From Amblyomma americanum (Eukaryota > Arthropoda > Arachnida > Ixodida > Ixodidae), in the NCBI RefSeq assembly GCF_052857255.1, contig NC_135500.1, positions 158,253,689-158,317,688 of the forward strand: a stretch of DNA of 64,000 bases. The letters are read 5' to 3'. The notes under the pieces were generated by a model, which was given only the letters and a program-made list of their open reading frames with translations, searched no databases and had not been told where the DNA came from. Every line of letters begins with the position of its first letter. Position 1 is the stretch's first letter. The position numbers and the translations under genes are program-made. Positions 59,126-64,000 of this stretch are shown piece after piece.

Positions 59126-60259
59126 TTGCACCAAGCCAACGTTTTTAAATAGGACAGTTGGAAAACTTGCCCTTGGGATGCGGGCCCACTTGCGTTGCCG
59201 CTTTCACCTCAAAGAGACGCGAGCGCCATCTCTAGGCTTTTGACCGACCAAATTAGTTTCCTACGTTTTCTCTTCGCCGCCGCTACGGCCATTGGCTGCG
59301 CTTGGTCACGTGGACAGTTTGCTCTATAACTGGTTTACGCAGGTTGGCGCCTCGCATCGTCTACGAGTGCGTGCGGTCTACGCCTGCAGTATGAGAGGCC
59401 AGGATGCTCGGGGTTGCGCTTTTGTCTGTAGATCTAGGCCGAGACTTAAAGCCCTTCTTTTCGCGGTCCCAAGAGGCCAAATCCGAGAAACACGACGCAC
59501 CGCTTAGCCCCAGTTTTTGTTCCTCGCGTGTGTAATATGCCGTTGTGCAAAGTAGACTTTCCTCTCACTAAATGTTGAGTGTCTCTAAATAAAACCTGGA
59601 AAAAGCTTACAAAGACAGTAAATGATTTTTCATTGTTTCATGTGGCTTATGCACTTTTAATTTTTTCTTCAGCCACTTTGTGTTTTATTGCGTCGAGATG
59701 AATATATTATCGTGATGGTGGTTGAGGCATTTTCTATAAGTAAAGTTATCTATATTGCGAGCACTGCACCTTTACTTAGAACAGAATGCGTATCTTGTCC
59801 GGCTAAGGTTATGATTATAAATGCTACTAAGCCGTCTTGTTTCATTAATACAAAAGTTACGAAGGCGCAACTTACGTTTGCATTCATTATCAATACGTTT
59901 CTGTACGCACGCCAGTCACCATCTGCTGACGCTCCTCAAGCTGGAACTAGCAGACGACGCGCCCATCCCAAAGCGACCGCAGCACCACCGCCTGGGCGGC
60001 CACCGCTTTGGGTCCGCTCTGCGCCCTAGCGCGCCGCCGCAGTTTTCCAACGGCCTTTATCTAAAACCGTTGAGCAACGTTTTTAGATAACGTTGGATAA
60101 AACAAAGAAAACTAATATGGCACTGTCAGAACCCTAGAGATGGCGCTCGCGTCTCTTTGAGATGAAAGCGGCAACGGAAGTGGGTCCGCTTCCCGGGGGG
60201 CAAGTTATAGGCAAGTTTTCGAACTGTCCTTGTCTGAAAACGTTGTACCAAGCTAACGC
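59126..60259. repeat. GC-rich block bounded by inverted ~150-bp repeats
   Basis: The arm 59126-59275 ('gcaccaagccaacg', 'ggacagttggaaaacttgcc', 'cgctttcacctcaaagagac', 'gcgagcgccatctctagg') is found inverted at 60095-60259. About 820 bp lie between. The interior is richer in C, G and CpG than the rest of the window, has a 9-bp hairpin ('cccaaagcg'/'cgctttggg', near 59968-60014), and has 'cacgtg' at 59307 and 'attggctgcg' at 59291. No frame is recognised. It could be two copies of an unknown repeat or the ends of one foldback element. Confidence 0.75.
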
Positions 60260-62823
60260 ACCGCTCGCTAATGGTACCATATTGGTGCTCGCCGTTGTTT
60301 ATCATCACTGCTTCAGCGGAGGTAGGGTGGCTAGGGGAGGGGAGGTGTCTCTAGCCGCACGAGTCCATGCGCTGGCTCCTCGCGGTCGCGCCACGCACGG
60401 CCCCGTTGTTGGCCCGTGCTGTGCAATGTGCTGCACGCGACAGATTGCGCTCGTCGGGCACGTCACTAATAGCGCTGCCTTCGAGGTACAAACCGTCAGC
60501 CAACGAGAGGACCCAGCAGTTCGCGTGCCGAAGCAGAGGGCAGGCGGCGCCGTGAGAGGACCGTGCCGTTTGTGCCGCTGAAGCAGATGGAACTGCGCTC
60601 AAACTTCGCACTGTGGAGTATCGTGATCGTGCTTAGAATTTTTTTATCATGAGGCCGTATTCTTTCGGGGCGTGCTCGTGTAGGTTTTCATTTTAAATAT
60701 TCATATACGTACCACAATGGATGCGTGTAGTTTTCTAAAACAAGCTTATCAATTTCCAGGTCAAGAACACAAAAGTTATACTGTTGGTTTGCATCCGAGA
60801 CGTATATTTGTCCAAAAATTACCTCTGAGGACAACACGAAATGAGTGCAGTCCAAAGCCGAATAAGCGTATTAAGACTTCGAATTATTTTACGTGCGTAA
60901 AAGAGCGCATTATGAAATCTGGCTAACCAAATGTAATCCTAGTTTTTGCTTCCATTCCTATCCAAACAGTTGTCCACATTGCTGACTCTGATATAAACCA
61001 GCCTCTCAATCTGAATTGTCAATGTTTTCTCTTAAGTTCTTCATCTAAAGGCAGACGACTGTTAAGCGGATAGTGATTAGTGTGCGTCGAGTAAAAAGCG
61101 CGAACATAATGTCGCCGTTACCACAGCAGGTACCTACCCGTGTCCTTTGTTGCTTAGTGTTTTTCTGTCACAGATTGCAGATTGCTAACTTGTTCCCCAG
61201 TTCTGACGTGCGAATCTTATTTTTCCTGGAGCTAAACATCATAAGCATAAATAAACAGCGTGTCCATTCGTCTGCATGCAGGTCGCAGTGCCTAGCGGAT
61301 AACTGCAGAGGAATGTGCAATGCACTTAGCGATTTACATAGTTTCCTTCACTGAGACGGAAATCAGACGTGTTAGCTGCATCATTTCTCAGTTTAAATCT
61401 TCTCTTCACTACCCCTCCCTGGAGATTAGGGTAAAATCAGCAAACGAATTGAAAACCCTCCTTTGTTTACAGGACAGTTCCTTTGTTATTTCCAACAAAG
61501 CAGGCAGCTGTATTGCGTGACTGGAAAACAAAACACAAATCCGGTCGGGTTCCGAGCCTTAGTTGATTGATGAGTTCTAAAACGCTGGTCTCTGCTTTGT
61601 GTCTAAGCCACGAGCTGCACACAAATCTTTTGCCGTGCAGGGAACAATGCACAGGTGTCCCCAGCAAAAGCTCTGCTCAAATTTCAGGTTATGCTGGGGT
61701 TTGCTTATTTGTCTCAGGATTTTCCCATTACATTAAGTGTACACTAAATAACTGTTTATGCTCAAGTAACCGCCACCAGTGTAGGATGGCTCGCTAGTTC
61801 TATATTCAGGAAGACCACGCTGCTTTTTATTATTTAAGATGAGTTTTATTTCGTAACAAAGGAGGGCCCAACCTGCAAATAACAGCCCGGTGAATTCATG
61901 AAAGTTGTTATGCTTTGCTAAGAACGGTGGTCTGTGACAAGGAACCGGCAAACGAAACAAGGCTTTGCCGGACTTGTGGCTTTTATCCAGAGTACAATGA
62001 ATTTGAAGTATGAGGTAGTGATAATAGTGGCTGCCGTAGTTCGGGCAAATATGTAGAAACTCATCACTTAACGCCCGCGATCAATACCCAAGGCAAAATA
62101 CCACTAAATGGTGTAGAACCGAGAAAACAGGCAGAAGCACTCTCCTTCCGCGGACTGCGCGTTTCTCGACGGCTGCTATTCACCAAATCGCACAATTGTT
62201 TTAATATTTATTACATTTTATACTGAGCTGTTTCTGTCCCGAGTCGTGTCCGAAACCAGAAAAAGGACAACGTACAAAATGCATGCATACTTCTGCGTAC
62301 TTCTAGAAATTGGTTATCAGAACGCGATTGGAATTTATATTTCACAAGCATAAGAGCCTTTCAGCACAAATATTTATTATGGCTTTAATTATGAGTTAAA
62401 ACTTTTAGATCGACAACAAGTATCTTTGCACAAAAATAGTGCAGCCTAGCAGAAGATTTTCTGGAGATGTGGACATGCCTTTTTTAATATACAGCAGCTC
62501 AACTTAAAGTACTTCGGCACATCATTCGGGCTTTTATTCATGCCAAAGTGTAGGGGCTCATGATCTGTTGGTGCAAGAGGACATATCTATTTAAAGTTTA
62601 TAGCATTACAAACCCTTACCGTTTTATGCCTTTATCTTTACAAAGCCGCTTTATACGTTTACTGTTACAAACGCTTCGCATTTAAGTTTACATTAAAAGG
62701 AAGCTATGACTTTATTTGTTATTTTTCATTTTTATTTCCTAATTCCCTTGTTTTAACTCCCTACCCTCTGCAATGCTTCGGCTATAAGACAAAATAAATA
62801 GGTTCTGATCGCTTTTATTTTTT
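60260..62823. other. Unassigned DNA, GC-rich at its left end
   Basis: 60300-60620 continues the CpG-rich composition with long overlapping frames on both strands (60162-60581 +, 60351-60611 -), which high GC makes likely by chance. The rest is AT-rich and unrecognised. Confidence 0.35.
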
Positions 62824-62857
62824 TCAGGAACACTTTGTCGTCAATATATCAGCATAA

Positions 62858-63165
62858 CTACGAGCACTGCCGGACAAAGACCTCTCCAATATCTCTCCAA
62901 GTAGCCTTGCCCTGTGCGAGCTGGGGCCATCTTGACCACGCAAACTTTTTAACCTCATCCACCCACCTACCTTTCTCTCGCTCCATGCTACTTTTTCTTT
63001 CTCTTGGTATCCACTGATATACTTTTAGGGACAAGTGGTTGTCTCGTTTTCGCATTACATGCACTGAATAAGACCATTTCTTCCTTGAATTTTACTGGGA
63101 CGTCATTAACACGCCAAAACATTGCTCTGGTGGCCACTACACCGTCAACTGTGGCGTTGCTACAA
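62858..63165 (-). mobile_element. RTE-type LINE C-terminal fragment
   Basis: The minus frame reads 'HVMRKRDNHLSLKVYQWIPR', 'GRWVDEVKKFAWSRWPQLAQ' and 'GKATWRDIGEVFVRQ'. This matches the end of RTE-like proteins ('GHVMRr.DNr', 'RGRPP.RWvDdI', 'W..laqdR..Wr.lgeAfv.qW'). It is the part deleted from the copy at 55845-56204, so the two together cover most of the 3' region of one family. The 3' end lies near 62824. Confidence 0.82.
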
Positions 63166-64000
63166 TAGACATAGAATAAGTGTTGCTCGAGGCCAATTAC
63201 TTCAAAGAAACAGACTCAGTATTTACCTTCCTCACCCGAGTAAATCCTACGACAACGATACATCACCCCACCTTTCATTCACATGGCTGCGGCAAGTCTG
63301 AGACCATCTTCAACCACATAACCGCACGTGGCGCACCCTTACTCCCAACCTCACATGTCCCACATAACTCGGACCACATGAGACAAATGACCCATGTTGC
63401 CCATATCGCATATGGCTACTTGAGGAACATAATGGTATATATCACACGTCCTCAAAATATACGACGATGTGCGAGTGCTCCCCTATATGGAAACAAGGAC
63501 AGTGGTTTAAGAGATGCTTCCTTAAGCGTCATATACACAAAAAAGCAACATTTTTCGTGCGTGATTATAACGGGATACCTGAATATTTCTGCTTGCATCT
63601 ACTTTGAGCGCGACAGACGCAACGACAGTAATTTCCGCATGTTTCTATACTCAAAAAACCTCGGTTTGTTGCTGCACATCATATCGCCCTTTCTTAGCGT
63701 CACGGCGTGGCACCAGATAACAAGACCTCACCAGTCCAAAAATTCCGATGTTTTTCAGTAACTACACTTCACACTTACTATTCACCTCATCACGTGGCCT
63801 ATCGATGTGATACGACGGGTGTTGTTTTGACGCAGACAGTGGCGAAAAAGCAATCGTTGAGAACGGTAAAAAAATATTAAATCCATCGTTGTTTGGTCCG
63901 AGCCTTTGTAGACAGAGGCAGAAACCAAACGAAAAAGAAGAGCGGTTCAAGGGTCATTAGCCAGGAGAGTATGGAAGTTGGCTGCATAGCAGGGATTAAA
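63166..64000. other. Unassigned DNA with a 193-codon open frame
   Basis: 63180-63761 (+) is open for 193 codons, the longest non-repeat frame in the window. It has no recognisable domain, no signal peptide and no coiled coil. The start context and composition (many His, Thr, Ile, Ser) do not suggest a conserved protein. I rank it as probably chance, with a small possibility of a lineage-specific exon. Confidence 0.3.

Noticed and set aside
60162..60611. Overlapping 139- and 86-residue frames on both strands
   Set aside because: High GC lowers stop frequency; Ala/Arg/Gly-rich without domain.

Overview
The window looks like non-coding nuclear DNA from a hard tick (Ixodida). The main reason is repeat content. 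Four copies match, from memory, the tRNA-derived SINE called Ruka described from ixodid ticks: a Ser-tRNA-like head with A and B boxes, a body carrying 'cgatgtcagtgcacgtta', and a 3' end reading 'gggacgttaaac'. Dispersed RTE-type, Jockey/CR1-type, Penelope-like, mariner and Tc1-like remnants fit a large repeat-rich arachnid genome. I found no host gene, no convincing exon series, no rRNA and no functional tRNA. Nearly all open frames are short, AT-rich and unrecognisable, or belong to repeats.

Layout. 0-7 kb: a Ruka copy, long unremarkable DNA, then two minus-strand retroposons ending in (ATT)n tails. 7.1-10.9 kb: two Penelope-like elements (PLEs) head to head, forming an inverted repeat with arms of about 1.56 kb. 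The right arm carries a 119-bp MITE whose empty site is preserved in the left arm. 15-16.5 kb: a 73-bp duplication and a degenerate 271-bp tandem array. 24.7-25.35 kb: a 640-bp CA microsatellite. 28.5 kb: a hairpin element. 32.9-34.4 kb: a dead mariner split by a younger Ruka SINE with a perfect 10-bp target duplication. 42.7-43.0 kb: a Tc1-type transposase remnant. 51.7-53.6 kb: a decayed LINE whose reverse-transcriptase active-site segment has become a 4 x 107-bp tandem array. 55.2-56.2 and 62.9-63.2 kb: three fragments of one RTE-type LINE, two of them tail to tail. 59.1-60.3 kb: a GC-rich block bounded by an inverted pair of about 150-bp repeats.

The annotation is therefore a map of transposons and of the order in which they inserted. 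At least four tRNA-headed SINE groups are present: Ruka; a Ruka-headed relative with another 3' half and an (ATT)n tail; and two families here called SINE-2 and SINE-3. No gene pathway or operon-like system can be assembled. The observations most worth checking are the PLE inverted repeat with its filled and empty MITE sites, the tandem amplification of a reverse-transcriptase catalytic segment, and the nested Ruka-in-mariner insertion. All similarity statements come from reading the sequence and recalling family motifs; no database search was run.
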